Shown: one piece after another, positions 45,766-59,264 of the stretch
How positions within the stretch are numbered: the first letter of the stretch is position 1
How the letters are laid out: each line of letters begins with the position of its first letter
Assembly: GCF_000264905.1 (NCBI RefSeq)
Contig: NW_006763132.1
Span: forward strand, 534,237-598,236
Length of the DNA: 64,000 nt
DNA from: Stereum hirsutum FP-91666 SS1
Taxonomy: Eukaryota > Basidiomycota > Agaricomycetes > Russulales > Stereaceae
Direction: 5' to 3'
Notes under the pieces: generated by a model
Databases searched by the model: none
The model's input: the letters and a program-made list of their open reading frames with translations, nothing else
What the model was told of the DNA's origin: nothing
Program-made: the position numbers and the translations under genes

Positions 45766-48233
45766 ATGATGTACTTCACCTCGACGCTCCGGTCCATTGC
45801 TCTTGCTACGCTCGCCATTTCTCTCCTCGTTGCCTACAGGTTTATTCAGCGCCGACGAAGGAATCCCTTATGCCTCCCTTACCCGCCTGGTCCGAAGCCT
45901 TTGCCACTGCTCGGAAATATATTCAACCTTCCGAGTGAATACATCTACAAGGTGTTCACAGACTGGGGTCGCGAACTCGGTGAGTGTCCTCATTGTTTGT
46001 CCTCTCTGCTCGGAGAAGTTTTGTTGGGATCCAACGACCTACAACTTTGATGAAGGCTTTGCCTACGTCGGTTTTGCGACTACGGTCGGGTTACTCGAAG
46101 GGAGAGCAGGATGTTATCTCTCTGGCGTTTGTGAACCTGCTTACCCTGAGGCCCGGGACCGAAGCGAGCCGTCTCCATTTAGACGCTCCAAAATACTTAC
46201 CCCTGTTCTGCGACCCAGAGCCTCCCATGCAGGCCAAGCTGACCTTGTATATCTTTGTAGACTCTGATATTATCCACATCGAAGTCCTCGGAACACATGT
46301 TATCGTACTCAACTCGAAAGAGGCTGCAGATGACCTTCTCGACAAGCGTTCCGCGATCTATTCTGACCGGTGAGGCACCCCGAGTTTTCCGAACTAGCTG
46401 TCTGAGACCCTGACTATTTCTTCCCTACTCTTCTTAGACCCCGCATGCCTATGATGAATGAGCTGTAAGCTCAGTCATGCCGTGATTGACTAGTATCATG
46501 ATATCTGACCATCTAACGCAACGTTAGCATGGGGTTCTACTGGTCCCTAGGCTTTACGCCGTACAACAACTGGTGGAAACACTCCAGGAAACTGTTCCAC
46601 CACCACTTCCAACCTTCAGCCTTGGTCCGGTTCCGACCCAAACAGCTCAAGGCCGCACACGACTTCCTGCGACGCCTTGCGGACACACCTGACGATTTCC
46701 GGGATCATGTTCGGCTGTAAGTTGCTCCTTTCCTTGCGGACAACTCTTACGGCCAGCGCCCTGACTCTACGGAACCCTTGATTGTCGTGATGTGTGGCGC
46801 GATTAGTATGGCAGGTTCGGTGATTATGGATATCTCCTACGGGCTAGACATCAGGACGCACAACGATCCGTATCTTGAAAGGGCTCAAGGGGCGCTCGAT
46901 ATCATCGACAAGGCCGGCAATCCTGGTTCATGGCTCGTCGACCTGATTCCAGCCTGTACGTACCGTGCACGTCATCTCCTTTACCAACATTCTCCATTTT
47001 CTCCGCAACACTTGGTGCTCATGCCTGGACTACTTGACAGTGAAGCACGTCCCCGAATGGATCCCTGGCGCAGGCTTCAAGCGTAAAGCCCGTGAATGGC
47101 GTGCCTTCGTCGACCATTACTGCTCTGCCCCCTTCGACTTTGTCAAAGACTCGATGAACAACGGCACTGCTGTCCCTTCGTTCACCTCCATTGCATTGAG
47201 GGACATCAAGGGTGAACAGAATAAGGCCTATCAGGAGGAGATGATCAAGAGCATTGGAGCGACAATCTATACCGGTTCGTGGTTCCGTGACCTCGATTGT
47301 AGCTCTTCTTTCTGACTTCTTCCTCGTGACTCATCGACACAGCTGGCGCGGACACCGTGAGTCCTCCTTTGATTTGACATGTTGGTGTTCGTTGCGGTTC
47401 ATTTTACTAATTACTGGGCGTCGTAGACAATGTCCGTCCTGGCGACCTTCTTTCTGGCCATGACAATGTACCCCGACATCCAGAAGAAGGCCCAGGCCGA
47501 AATTGATTCCGTCATTGGCCATCGTCTCCCTGATTTCTCGGACGAACCTCATCTGCCCTACTGCTCTGCTCTCATGAAAGAAGTCCTGCGCTGGCACCAA
47601 GTCGCTCCGTTCGGTATGTTCATACTAAGTCTTGACCCCGTCTTCCGGTCCAAATATGAGAGCTGAGATATCGCTATTCGTCACGCATACAGCCATTCCT
47701 CACCGTGTCATGACCGATGACTTTTACAAGGGATATTTCATCCCGAAAGACTCCATCGTCATCGGAAATGCCTGGTCTATCCTCCACGACCCCGAGCTCT
47801 ATCCTGACCCCTTCACCTTCGATCCCCACCACTTCCTCTCCAACGACCCTGACTATCCCATCGACGCCAAAGCCCTCGCAGCCGTAGATCATGCGTTTGG
47901 GTTCGGTAGACGTATGTGTCCCGGACGATGGATGGCTATGAGCTTCGCGTGGATCACGATGGTCAGTGTGTTAGCGAGCTTTGAGGTGGGGAAGAAGGTC
48001 GATAAGGAGACGGGAGAGGTGAAGGAGCCCAAGGGGGAGTTCTCGAGTGGCATTATGGGGTATGTGGTCCTTTCTGCTGTCATTCTTCCCGCTCTGTCTG
48101 CCTCTCTTCCGCGGTTTTGGGTATGTAGGCTGATAAACCTTCGTTTCGTCTTTGTAGTACCCCGATGCCTTTCGAGTGCAGTATCAAGCCGAGGTCTAAG
48201 GACACCGAAATGCTCATCAGAGCCACTGGCTAA
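45766..48233 (+). CDS. Cytochrome P450 monooxygenase (microsomal)
   Basis: Haem-thiolate oxygenase fed by cytochrome P450 reductase at the ER. Ten exons: 45766-45979, 46261-46369, 46438-46464, 46528-46716, 46807-46955, 47041-47274, 47343-47356, 47427-47613, 47693-48059, 48158-48233; 521 aa. Residues 5-23 form a membrane anchor followed by RRRR and the hinge YPPGPKPLPLLGN. The I-helix oxygen-binding motif AGADTT is split over the 14-nt exon 7. The K-helix is KEVLRW (ExxR), followed by IPHRVMTDD. The meander has FDPHHFLSND. The haem loop is FGFGRRMCPG with the ligand at about Cys450. It resembles the OrdA-like P450s abundant in mushrooms. The substrate is unknown; with the two flavoproteins upstream it may share a pathway. 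Confidence 0.96.
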
Positions 48234-50372
48234 GCTTTCGTTTCCTGCCATGAGTCCTCGTTGCCGACCTGACCTTCAACCACGTATTTCCTTCCTGTCT
48301 ATATCTTCCATACTCCACAACCCATCCATTCTCCCGCCTTCCTGTACTCATAACTGGTTGAAGGCCTATATGACGAACGACGACCACGATTCCGAACACC
48401 GTACTTGATGATAATGACAACTTATGCAAACCACACTTCTTGTCCATCTTCTTCTCCCCCTTTTTTGTACCTCTTGTCAATTCACGAATTCCTTGTACTT
48501 CTTCTGTCCACCAAAGCTTCATTTATCCGTAGGTCTTATTCATCGTGTCAAATCCTTACTTTTCCTTCGTGTGGATGTGTACATACTGTACATGTTATGA
48601 CTTGTAAACGTGCTTACCTCCACCGGTACCCAGATCCCGCTCCAATCGCCCACGACGATAGAATTCTTTCCCGCTTCCTACTTTTCGATCGTCATGGTCC
48701 ATTGCAGGCATGGACGGTCGATGCTCGATGCCTCGGAGCCCACCAATCTCCTGACTCATTTTCACAATCGTCGATCGTAGGAGGGAAGAAAGGTTAAGAT
48801 CGAGAATTCAATTTTGAACACTCGAAATCCCCGTCCTCGTGTGAGTCACCGAAGCCCTTCGACTCTTCCGGTCTTCCAGCATCTCGCGGTTTCTCGACCG
48901 ACGACAGCTTCCCGAGTCGATCCCGTCCTTCTTCTCCCTTCGAGTCTTCCTTCCTTCTTTCCGACAATTCCAATCCATCCACGTTTCCCTTCAACTGTCA
49001 ACATGTCACCATCCCGCATCTCTAGCCACTACCCAATCTTCCACGTTCCACGTTCCACTGCACGAATCTTTCACCCTTCCTTCCTCGGTCCTCCCAGATC
49101 CCCGACCCATCTGAATCGACATCGACGTCTCCAAATCTCATCGATTGCACTTTAACTTACCGGGCTCGACGGGCACTCAGCATCGTACGTAAAAAGAAGA
49201 CAACCCCCTCTGTATATTTACTAGCATGAAAAAAGTTAGTCTGCGCTACGTCACGGTAAGTAGTCGATGGAGGCGAGAAATCACGGAATATACCAGTGGC
49301 CATAGCCGCCGGCTACTGCGTATGCAGCACGAGGAAGTTCTCGAGTAAGTACATGCATATGATATCCCTGTTAGAACGAAAAGAAAAATGGACGTACATT
49401 GACATGTAAGGTTGCGATCCTCTTGGGGGATGAACATGGGCGGAAACACCCGACCAAAATCTTGAGGTGGAGGCGTGTGCTGTCAGAACTTCGCCGTAAG
49501 AGTCCGTGTCCACTGTGTCCGTTTCGTTCGGAATACCGGCTGCACCCGATGTATCATTGGGTCGAGGACACTACAGGCCAAGTGTCGAGGAACGTCGAAG
49601 CGCTCTTTAGTTTGCATGGAAATTGAAGGCAACTGACCGGAGACACCGAAAGATTCAGATGATACCTGCTAAGGCCGAACGAAGGATCATGGTCAGGCCG
49701 CCCAGCCCGTATGCATTCTCGAATGTGCAGTGATTTCTCACTTTCACTAGGAAGGAAAGGGATCTAAATCTAAGATATGTATCGACTATCGAGAGGGTAT
49801 ATGCAATAGAGAGAAAAAGTACGTTATCCACCGAATTAGACCAAAACGAAACCTCTTCCAAGCATCCGATGTCTCGGAACCTTCTTGGGCGACCAGATCT
49901 GAACACGAACACGAACACGGATGAGCAGGTCCAAGATCAAGAACCAACAACAGGAGAGGCAGCCACAGGGGCCACTGCGAAAAATAGATCCGTCCGTTAC
50001 CTCCGTTTGCTTCCGTCCCACATTGACAGTCCACTCGTCCAAATCCATCCACCCCTTCATCCGTCCTTCCTTCCGTCCGCCCACCTACATATGTACCCGC
50101 TGATTCCTGAACAACAATCCAAGCAAGCGCACCCACCAAACATGGTCAGATTAACACCTCCACATTCACGCCAGCATCCCGCGCTTTACGACATCTTCAC
50201 CACATGTACGCAGGTACCTCCTACATACATTTGCCCTGGATTCTGAGTCTGGAGTCTGAGTGGTCGTCTGGTTGTCTTCGGCCCCGGTCCATAAGCTAAA
50301 TATGTATAGATGCAGGATGTGGTGATGCGACGAAGACAGAAGACAGGCCGTGGAGAGATTCGAGATCAGGGT
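48234..50372. other. Convergent intergenic region, P450 and Gup1 genes
   Basis: 2.1 kb between two gene ends. It contains pyrimidine-rich stretches and a short GATA run near 50430 just inside the Gup1 gene. No gene was recognised. Confidence 0.5.
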
Positions 50373-53300
50373 TCAGCACCGCCGATAAATTCCTCTTCGC
50401 ATTTCTTCCTCCCTGTGTATATGACAGATAGATAGATAGATATGAGCCATCACGATCGTCAGCTTTGCGTCCGAGCGAGAGAAAGGGCAAAACAAAGCGA
50501 AGATGGGGAATGATGAACGGGACGCCCGAAGTATGGGAGGGTATGATAGAACGGCGGGATGAGGGGCCGGCGGGGCGAAAGACGGGAACAAGTTAGAGGA
50601 CGGATCGAGTAACGTACCTGTACTCAAACATAACCTGCACTCCTACGAACAGACAGGCACACGTCCCGAAGAGAAATCTGAGGCCTGTAGCACACCACAC
50701 CACGACGCCACATCACGCCCGTCACCCAAAAAGAACAGAAAAAAACACAATGAGTGATTAGCATCCGAATGACACGAAAACGATAATCAAAACGTGTCAC
50801 GTCCACCCAGAAAACCTCAAGAAAAGAGAGAAAGAACGCCTGAACAAAGAAAGAAAGGCCGGGAACGCACCTTCCCAACTCCCCACCAACCTCCCCGCCA
50901 CCTCCCTCGTCCCATCCGTGCCGAGCACGAACCCTACGAGATTCGCGCCCATCATCATGAGTATGTTGACGACCCCACCGAGTGCGCACAGGTGTCTGTA
51001 GTACGGTTTTTTGGGCAGCTGTGATATTGAGAAGATGAGGGCGGGTGGTGGTGGTTAGCATGGCATGGGACGATATCGGCGAAATTGGATATAAAAACAC
51101 GAAATCTGGGGATGAAGCTCGAACAAACGGGCACGAGGGGCCTGAAAGACAATAACCAAAGACGAGTGAGCAAAGAGTTCAAACTCACCCCGACCTTCCT
51201 CGCCCCCCATCCAGCCAGCACCTCCGGAATGACAAACAGACTGATCAACCATCCCCACGCTAACAGTCTAAAACTAAGATCGTGCCAGAGCGCGACGAAG
51301 GAGAAGACGAGGAGCGTGGTGAGGAGCTGGTGGGAGGAGCCACCGAGGGGGATGTAGATGTATCTGTGTGTTAAATATCCCAACAAACAAACATGACAAG
51401 GAAGCGGATCAGCCAATGTGGTGGACATGAAGAAAGGAGGCGAAACGAAATGTTGCTCGATAGGGAGCAAAGAATAGAGAAATATAGAGATGCAGACGCA
51501 CCGCACGATCCAGAGATTATACGACCGATGCCACGCCCTCCAGAACCCAAGCGTCGAATAATTGTTCGCCACACAACGGACCATGTTCTCCGGTGGGTCG
51601 ATCCCGTCCAGGAGCGCCCAGAGGCGGAAGAAACGCCATGGTAGAAGGAGCTGTCGTGCGTTTTCATCCGTTCGTGAATGGAAGAGCGAAGGTGGGTGGG
51701 TTTAATTGGGTGAGGAGCACCGTATTTTCGGGGTCGGTGAGTTCACGAGTCGTCGGTTGGTCGGTGGGCGAGATCATCCGTTCGTAGGGGACCGAGGCAA
51801 AGCATGGCCGGGTTCGCGAACATTTGACGTTGGTAGGCGAGCGAACGGAAAGTCGACCACGGAGAGGTTTTACGTTATGCACATACAGATGGCGGCGAAG
51901 TGGACAAAGGAAAGAAAGAAAGAAAAGAAATCAGCCTCCGAACACCTCACTCTCACTCCGAACACTCAAAAAGGAACAAGAAAAAAATTCCCGAATAGAG
52001 GTCGATAGGGACAGAACGCCCACACGACGGTACGAGGACCAACCAAAACCACGAACAGCCGAAGACGAAGACAAAGATGAAATCACCAGGGAATTCCAAT
52101 CCGTGCGACGATAGACGACACGACTCCACTCCCTCTGCGCAAGTAAGGCGCGCGCGTGTGTGCGAAGGAAAGACAACAACCCCCACCAAACCGAAAAAAG
52201 AAAAGAAGATAAAAAACTAACCTTCATCCAAACAAAAACCAAATTCCAAAACCCCACCAGCGCCACCTCGCCCACACTGTCCCCGGCAAACGCGCGCTCG
52301 TCCTTGATGGCGACGACGTACATGTAGTGGAGGATGAATTCCATGGAGAGGAGAGAGAGGAGGAAGCGGGTGAGGTAGAGAGGGCGGGATTGGAGCGGGA
52401 GGGACGCTGGGGAGGAGGGTGGAGAGGGGGAGGAAGAGGTGGAGGAAGGGGTGGCGGCGGTGGTGATGGGAGGTGGGGAGTAGATCTGTGGGAGAGGAGA
52501 GACGAGAGGTCAGTATCGGACGATGGCGCCGTGGTCGGCAAGATCGAAGGAAGATGAAGAGCACAAAGCAAAGTACGTGGACAGATAGATGGTGCGCATA
52601 TGCGTATAAGGCCTCTCTCAAGAGGGAGAACGGGGCGGAGGGCTGTAGTAGTACAAATTATCGAGTATTGGTGCTCGCGCGCACGAAAGGTCATTTTCGC
52701 CATAAGATGAGCACAGAATAACACAAATCCTGAACATGGTGCACTGCACGTCAAAAGTACGCGTCCGGGGTACAAAAGAAGCCACCGTCTCCGCCTATAT
52801 CTATATGGTCAACCTCTTCCCCATTCCTGCCTTTACGCCACGCCACACGCTACATGTCACATAGCACTGATCTCACACTTCAGAGTCAGACTCTTCGCAC
52901 CTCCACGTCCACGACTATCTCACGCCCATTTATCCGCTCACTCTTTCGAGAATCAGCGAGCGCGGTTCAAGAAACGTGTAGCACCAACGGGGACATGTAT
53001 ACCTGTATTCGCGCGCACGACAGAACAAGCAGCAACCGGAACGACGCGCGTTTCGCGGCGCTATGTAGATGTGAATGTACGTCTGGGAGCAGAGCAGACG
53101 GAGCGCGGGGAGCGTCATGTGTAAAAAAAAACTCTAGTCCGCTCTCGGCTCTCGAGCGGTAGGCAATAAAACGTTGACGCTCCATCGTCAAGAACGTTAT
53201 ATAGATTGCTAGTCCAAATAACGATCCACGAAAGAGCGTGTCTCTCTTGAACAACTCGAACCTCAAACTGAACAGACCAAAAAAGTATGCTCGCAATATG

Positions 53301-54768
53301 TGCGTGCGTGTTTCTCTGTCTCAAACCGGCAATCCATGCACGTCGACCGCAAACCATGAAACACAGACGCAAACCTCAAACCCAACCAAAAAGGAGCACA
53401 AGACGCACCTGCCACATCCAATCATTAAACCCCATAATTGGGCCCGCGATATACAGCGGCGGATAGAGCACGTAGGCAAGGTAATTCGCGAATGTGTACG
53501 TGGCGGGGTCGTGTGGTGTTTTTGAGCGGGCTTTGTCGGATTTTGGGAGGGAGATTGGGGATGAGGATGCGGGGGTCTGGAGAGCGAGAAGGGGAGGGAT
53601 GAGATTGGTCCAATGGAGGATGATATTATGAAGGAAGTACCTCAGACGTGCAAGCCCACCAATAATCCATACTGAACGCGACGAGCCTGAGCATCGTGAT
53701 ATTGAACGTGACGTGCCACCGCGGATACACGCCTTGCCAGCTGTCCTACCGGGCGTACCACACATCCATCCACGATAGTCAGCACAAAACAACGGCTACG
53801 AGAGAGCCAACGCCAACGCACCATGAACGCTAGCCGAGGCATGATAATCCCCCAATCATACCCCCCATACTTCTCGTTCATGAACAGCACCAAGCCATTA
53901 AACGCCCACATCGCGCCCACCACCACTTTACCCATCGCCTTTCCCTTTGCTGCCGCGGTCCGAGGGGCTAATATGGCCAACGCATAGTTCCCGCTTAGGA
54001 TGGCAAGTACGAAGAAGGCGGAGGTGCCGTGGAGGACGAAGATGAGGAGGAGGGAAAAGAGGGTGTAGAATGGGAGGAGGTGTGCTCGTGAGGGGTATGT
54101 TTTTGAGGGGGTGGAGGGGAGGGAGAAGGTGTAGAGGGATTTGAAGGCGAAGAAGATGGAGAGGAGGAGGGTTAGGGCGGGGATGTTGGAACGGAAGGAG
54201 CGGTATTGGACGTCGGAATTGTCCTGTACCGTTACAGTTGATATGGTCAGGTCTGCGCATAGTGTTAGTAGAGAAGTAATAAACGTACGAACGGCCTTCC
54301 GAACATCCATCCCTGTGCTAGTCGACGGACATATAACGGAAAATTCGGATGACTCGCTGCAATATCCTATCATAATTCAGCTTCTGCTATGAAGGATGAG
54401 GAAGACGGCCTCGACGCACGCGAACTCAATCTAATAGGCACCCACACCATCCACGGCACGACGACCGCAAAGACGACATAATACAGCATGAACTCCTTCG
54501 TTCGCCACCTCGACTGTCCAGGTCCCCTCTCCGCTCCATTTCTCTCGCCTTTCGCATTGGCGTGTGGCGGGGCGGTATGCGAGGAGGGTATATCGACCGT
54601 GAGGTCAGTTATCCAGAAGCCGTCTTTTGTTTGATTTTTACGTTGAGATGGAAGGTTGTCGGTTGGCATTCCTGCTGTTGCTGTTGTCGCTGTGGAAGCG
54701 CTGTGGAGGGGTAGGAGGTGTATATTGTCGCGGTCTGAGTCTGAGGGTGAAGGTGCAGGACCGAGCAT
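50373..54768 (-). CDS. GUP1: Gup1-type MBOAT O-acyltransferase
   Basis: ER membrane-bound O-acyltransferase; yeast Gup1 remodels GPI-anchor lipids and affects glycerol uptake. Eleven exons on the minus strand: 54420-54768, 54289-54356, 53822-54223, 53641-53745, 53409-53576, 52222-52485, 51502-51650, 51189-51363, 50871-51018, 50618-50684, 50373-50412; 644 aa. Features in order: cytosolic N-terminus with [14 protein letters not shown], a chain of hydrophobic helices, [71 protein letters not shown] with GGSS, and [17 protein letters not shown] carrying the MBOAT His (about 529). The tail ends [14 protein letters not shown], typical of Gup1. Every splice junction closes in frame. Two introns are long (923 and 571 nt). 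Confidence 0.93.
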
Positions 54769-56196
54769 ACGACCGTTTGGATTAAATACTAGATATCAGA
54801 GGCTGAGAGAAAAGCAAAAGCGAAGGTTTAAAGAGAATGTTTGTATGTCTTATGTCAGTGAGGTCAGCATTCCAAGACCGTTGAGTGAGTGATATGCAGA
54901 GTGAGTGATTGGACGTGTTCAAGCTCAACGGTGCCACAGCGCGACGGAGTCGCGTAACTTTGGTCCGAAAGTGGCCAGAATAAGCTCGATTCCCATCCTT
55001 AGACCGACGACGAGGCGGCCATTCCGACCTTGACACAGGTACGTATAAAAGTAACTTTTTGGGTGCTTTTTCCCCGCCAAAAAAAGGTGCGATCCGTGCT
55101 TTAGCTTTTTCCCACGCTTCACGAAAGTAACTGTCGTTGCTTTTGGTGTGCTTCGCACCCTGTACACAGGCATTGTCTCGTCAATGAACCACGTTTTTGT
55201 AAGACAGTGTAGTTTCACATTCGGCATCAGCAGCGGTGCCAGCCTTTACCCAACCTTTACCGTTCTTGGTGATGACTGCCCGTGCCGGTTGCGCCCCACG
55301 GTCGTCATCGCCAACAACGACGTCGTTCAGCGCCGTCAGCTCGTATTGTTGATGTAGCTTCCTTCATGCAGAGTATACTCCCTGAAGCAGTGCTGAGGTC
55401 GAGTACGTTTGTAAGTGCGATATGGGCAGTGATCGCCCCCGTTGTCGTCGCTGTCACACCCGGCACAGCTCCCCCTTTGAAAATACAGTCATGACATATC
55501 TTCTGGAGTATACAGACAGATTTAGGCTGCCCAAGAGGTTCAGAGCAACGGTGCCCATATGTGAGAGGTACTTTAGAGAGATGCACAAGGTGGACTTAAG
55601 AAAAGCTGGCGAAAAGCAAGAATGTGAACTTTTATGTCACGTGCCGGATCGACAGCGACGACGACGGCTATGAGAGGCCCTATGCACTTAGAAGAAAAAC
55701 TCAAAAATATAGAAATAATACCCTTGTAGCATACAATCTCAGTGGACCTTACCTAGAAGCCTTGCGAGAGAGACAAGGCCACAAGCGACATTGAAGTCAG
55801 GAAAGCAAAAGCTAACTTCAGCACAAAAGCTAGGAAAAGTTAACTTTATGGGAAAAAAGCAACCAAATAAGTTACTTTCATAGTAACCAGGCTTGACACA
55901 GAACTTCCACCTGACTCGCTTGCCTAGAAAAGGCCCAGGGTACATCACTCCAAGTCTAAGAGGTAAAAAATGCCAAGGAAAACACGCTAACTCCTCAGAG
56001 CTGTACTCGCACCAGCGTGTCACCCCTAGGTAAATTCGTCCATTTGAATGTGAGGCACTACCGCTGAAACATCAAAGGTAACACCCCAATCGCGACTATT
56101 CGTTCCCTGACTTGAATAGAAACCGTAACGCGTCATTATACTTACATCGTCCCACACAAAAATTGGATCAGTGGTCAAAGACCCTTTCACTACACC

Positions 56197-56297
56197 CCTC
56201 CGAGCTGGAGTCGAACCAGCATCTCCAGGAAATATGATATAAACACATTTGAATTCGGCAATTCTTACCGGATGCTCTACCAGTGAGCTATCGGAGG
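56197..56297 (-). tRNA. tRNA-Tyr-like gene with loop insert, isolated copy
   Basis: Perfect acceptor CCTCCGA/TCGGAGG with C1:G72. D stem GCTC/GAGC, A box TAGCTCACTGG, B box GGTTCGACTCC, T stem GCTGG/CCAGC. Anticodon stem TCCGG/CTGGA (one G.T) with a loop extended to about 44 nt starting TAAGAATT. Position 33 is A and no GTA is in the anticodon position. This is the best-preserved family member outside the array. Confidence 0.65.
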
Positions 56298-56419
56298 GTT
56301 CTTTATGTGAGTGGTCCCAGTATAAGTATACGAGTATGGATGCAATGAGTTTTATGCCCAGGGACGAACCCGGATTCCATCGTGTCAGTGCGGAAATTTC
56401 TGCTAACTGGGGAACAAAA

Positions 56420-56693
56420 GAACGCGTGTGTCGTGTTAGAATAGCCGTTTCTTCTGCTTTGAACAGCTCGAGCTCCGCACCACTCACCACATCTCAGTGT
56501 CCTTCAGATTGACCCTGGACTTCCGCCATTCTAACCGTGCTTCCAGCTCCTTCTCAAGCGCGTCAAACTCCGCGCCTTTCTTCTGAAGGGGCCTACTTGT
56601 CGAAGCCGGAGCTCTTCGTAAACTCGAGAAGATCTTGAATACCGTGTCGTTCTCACTGGCAGTCCCTTTGTGCACCATCGACGTGTCGTGCAT
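56420..56693 (-). pseudogene. Fragment related to the membrane-protein gene's 3' flank
   Basis: The minus strand reads KKGAEFDALEKELEARLEW and on to a stop at 56484, then AELELFKAEE. The plus strand between 59400 and 59540, just past the stop of the membrane-protein gene, shares block-wise similarity (GAACAGCTC..CTCCGCACC, ACCGTGCTTC.A.CTCCTTC). No complete gene surrounds it, so it looks like the remains of a paralogue. Confidence 0.45.
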
Positions 56694-58689
56694 GACTTTA
56701 CAGCGTTCGGCTCTAGACTTGATCGCCTTTGTCCGTAATGACGCTTGGCAGCTCTGCGCTTGAGTGGCGTTGATCTTTTTGATACCTACGTCGCGCGCTC
56801 ATGCTTCAATTACAGAGCACGATTCTAACTCGATTTTCGTCCCATTAGTCCTCCCGGCCACGTCCACTTCAACAATCTCCAACAGTGAATCATTGTACGG
56901 AACGTTCCTACAAGGCCACGACTTTTGGTGCTGCTCAGTAAAGATCCGCTTCCAAGGCTAGAGTTAGTATCGCCCGGTCTCCGAGTCAACGGCTTGTTAT
57001 TTACCACTTGTTCTCAACGTGATCCCGTCTTACTTCCTGGGCGCCGCTGTAGCTATCCAAAAAAAACGCACCAGAATCCTTCTCGTCGCTTACAATAATT
57101 CTCACCTAGCTGTTGCTCTACGCAGTGCTTGGCCTTTGTGTCCTCCACTGGCAGGACGCATAGGAGAAGTCTGTTGGCTCTTTATGTGTTGCAGTTTATG
57201 GGAACATGGTGAGTAAGTATGTGATCTATGCATGATCTGTTTAGCCTCGTAACCGCGCTGCTGTTTTAAACGCTCTATCCATTCATGGAAAAGAAGTGTT
57301 ACGGCTTCGAAAGACAGATACTTATCAATAGACGGACCTCAACGTGAAAAACTTTTCCGTTGACCTCACCTCCTCCTCTTGGCGTCTATGTAAATGTGTT
57401 CACAATTTACTCTGCAAGCTCCACTTAAGCAATCCTTCTATCACTACATTTAGAACCCGCACGTCAGTCTATCGACACACCTCGAACGTTTTGAATGGCC
57501 ACATGTTCAGTGTGTACTGCTGATACTCCTCGCTCACAACTGCAGCGATACCACTTTTGCTTGACTTTTTCTCATATGGGTCATTACCGGGGATACGCCC
57601 GGTGCATCAGGCATTATTTCTCCACCCTCATTCTCGGCGCTTTTCGACGCTATTCTTGTTGATGGTGCGCATGATTCATCCGCTTGTGCTACTTCATGGA
57701 CTCGCTATAATTTCATTGTGACTCGCTATGACTGCCTTCGGTTTGCATATATAAAGCCAGAGCCCTGTCTCCCTTTCGCCCTCAGGCTGTTTGCTATACC
57801 CCTTCTCACTGCTACCCCTAGTAAGTGCCGCTCTTACTACTGCCTTTTTCTCTGCGATCCTGTACATTCTGAAGGATTCTTCCGCCTCGACACAGACCAG
57901 GTCGAACCCTCGATATCACACAGCACCAGTGACCGTTTGAAATCCCTGGTGAGCCGTATTGAATTACATCGAATGTTTCTGCCATTGACTCTGGCCTCAA
58001 GTCTGTCACTGCACGCTCTGGATTTTTCGATTGAGACTGGCGAAGAGAAGTGACATACATCTATCGTGGGCAGCCCTAGAATACCGTTGATTGCTGTTTG
58101 ACTAGTTCGACGTAGTAAGTGGACACAGACCAACTGCTCTCTTGAGAAGTCCTCTCAAAGTGACCTCGGTCAGCTGGCCGTTGTTGTAGACTTCCTTTCC
58201 CCGATGGCCTTACCCGGTATGTACAGATTCTATGGTATTCTCTGTTCAGATGATATTGAATCTCCCATTTGCAGATTACCTACAAGAGCTCAATACGTAT
58301 CTGCAAAGCCTACCAGGGAGACCGACCATTGGCTGGAGCTTTACCATGGCCGGCCCCTCTAACGCTCCAACATACACAGCCTATTTGAGCAGTATGTAAT
58401 ATCCATCTCGATTCGAACCCTATTTTGAAGAGACCTATGATACAATACTGACCCGCTCTCCAAGTTGATGGAATCCCTTTGACCCAGGGTATAGGCCCGT
58501 CCAAAAATGTGCAAAATATGCTGCTACAAAGGTGTACCTCGAAGGGTCTGGACCTGTTGAGACCTTCCTTCCCTAATACGGTCTCTATCCTATGCGGCTC
58601 TATTGTGGTCTTCGCGCTCTTGCGGCTCTCATACCAAAGAGTCTGAATAGCGCCGGTACACTTATATATTCCTAGCTAGAGTTTTAGAG

Positions 58690-58830
58690 AGTACCTAGAG
58701 CTAGTAACACAACCACGGACACGAAAAGCATAATCACTGGGAAAATATGGGTGATTATACAAGCGTTTTAATGGTGAACTGAACCGACATCGTAGACGAT
58801 CACGCTGAACTGACCCAGGGTTCGAAGGCC
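58690..58830 (-). pseudogene. Duplicate of last intron and exon of the membrane-protein gene
   Basis: On the minus strand ACGCTTGTATAATCACCCAT is followed by ATTTTCCCAGTGATTATGCT, matching the last intron end and exon 4-5 start of the gene at 59554 (CGCTTGTATAACCATCCAG, then ATTTTCCCCGTCATTATGCT). The copy soon meets stops, and its acceptor AG has become AT. Confidence 0.6.
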
Positions 58831-59264
58831 ATGCTCGCATATGACGCAGTCTAGTATGTTGAGATATCACTGGACGGCTTCAAGGCCCACAACATCGCTC
58901 GCACCACAGACACGCGAAAAAAAAATGTCGCCGTTCACTTTGAAGAGAACGTCCGGAGAATTGACCGAGTCAAGAAGATTCAGTACCGTGCGAGATAAGT
59001 AATGCCCTCACTTCCACGGTTGGTTCATCAAATGGCTCTGCTTGCATTCATGAAAATAAACTCAAGAAACGGTTTGGGCCCGGAGTGTAGACACGATATG
59101 TACTGTGACGGAGAGAGAGGAGGGAGGAGAGGAAAAGAGAGAGCGCAGGCGACTTGAAGGTCAGCGACTGCTTCAAGTTGCCGGCGGCGCAGACGCGACG
59201 GTCACAGTCACACGACCCGTTTCAGCGTGACTTCACGCGTTCGTGACTGTGGCACTGTGGCTCC
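58815..59264 (-). repeat. Dispersed repeat, right copy (inverted partner at 17000-17420)
   Basis: Same ordered blocks as 17000-17420 but on the minus strand: a GTCAC/ACGCG-rich stretch, a purine/pyrimidine tract, TTTGATGAACCAACCG, CTTCAAAG and TTCGAACCCTG. It runs directly into the membrane-gene-like fragment at 58830. Confidence 0.7.

Noticed and set aside
57718..58053. Frame downstream of a TATA-like CATATATAAAG
   Set aside because: Starts with GTG, contains no known motif and lies in a region of decayed fragments.
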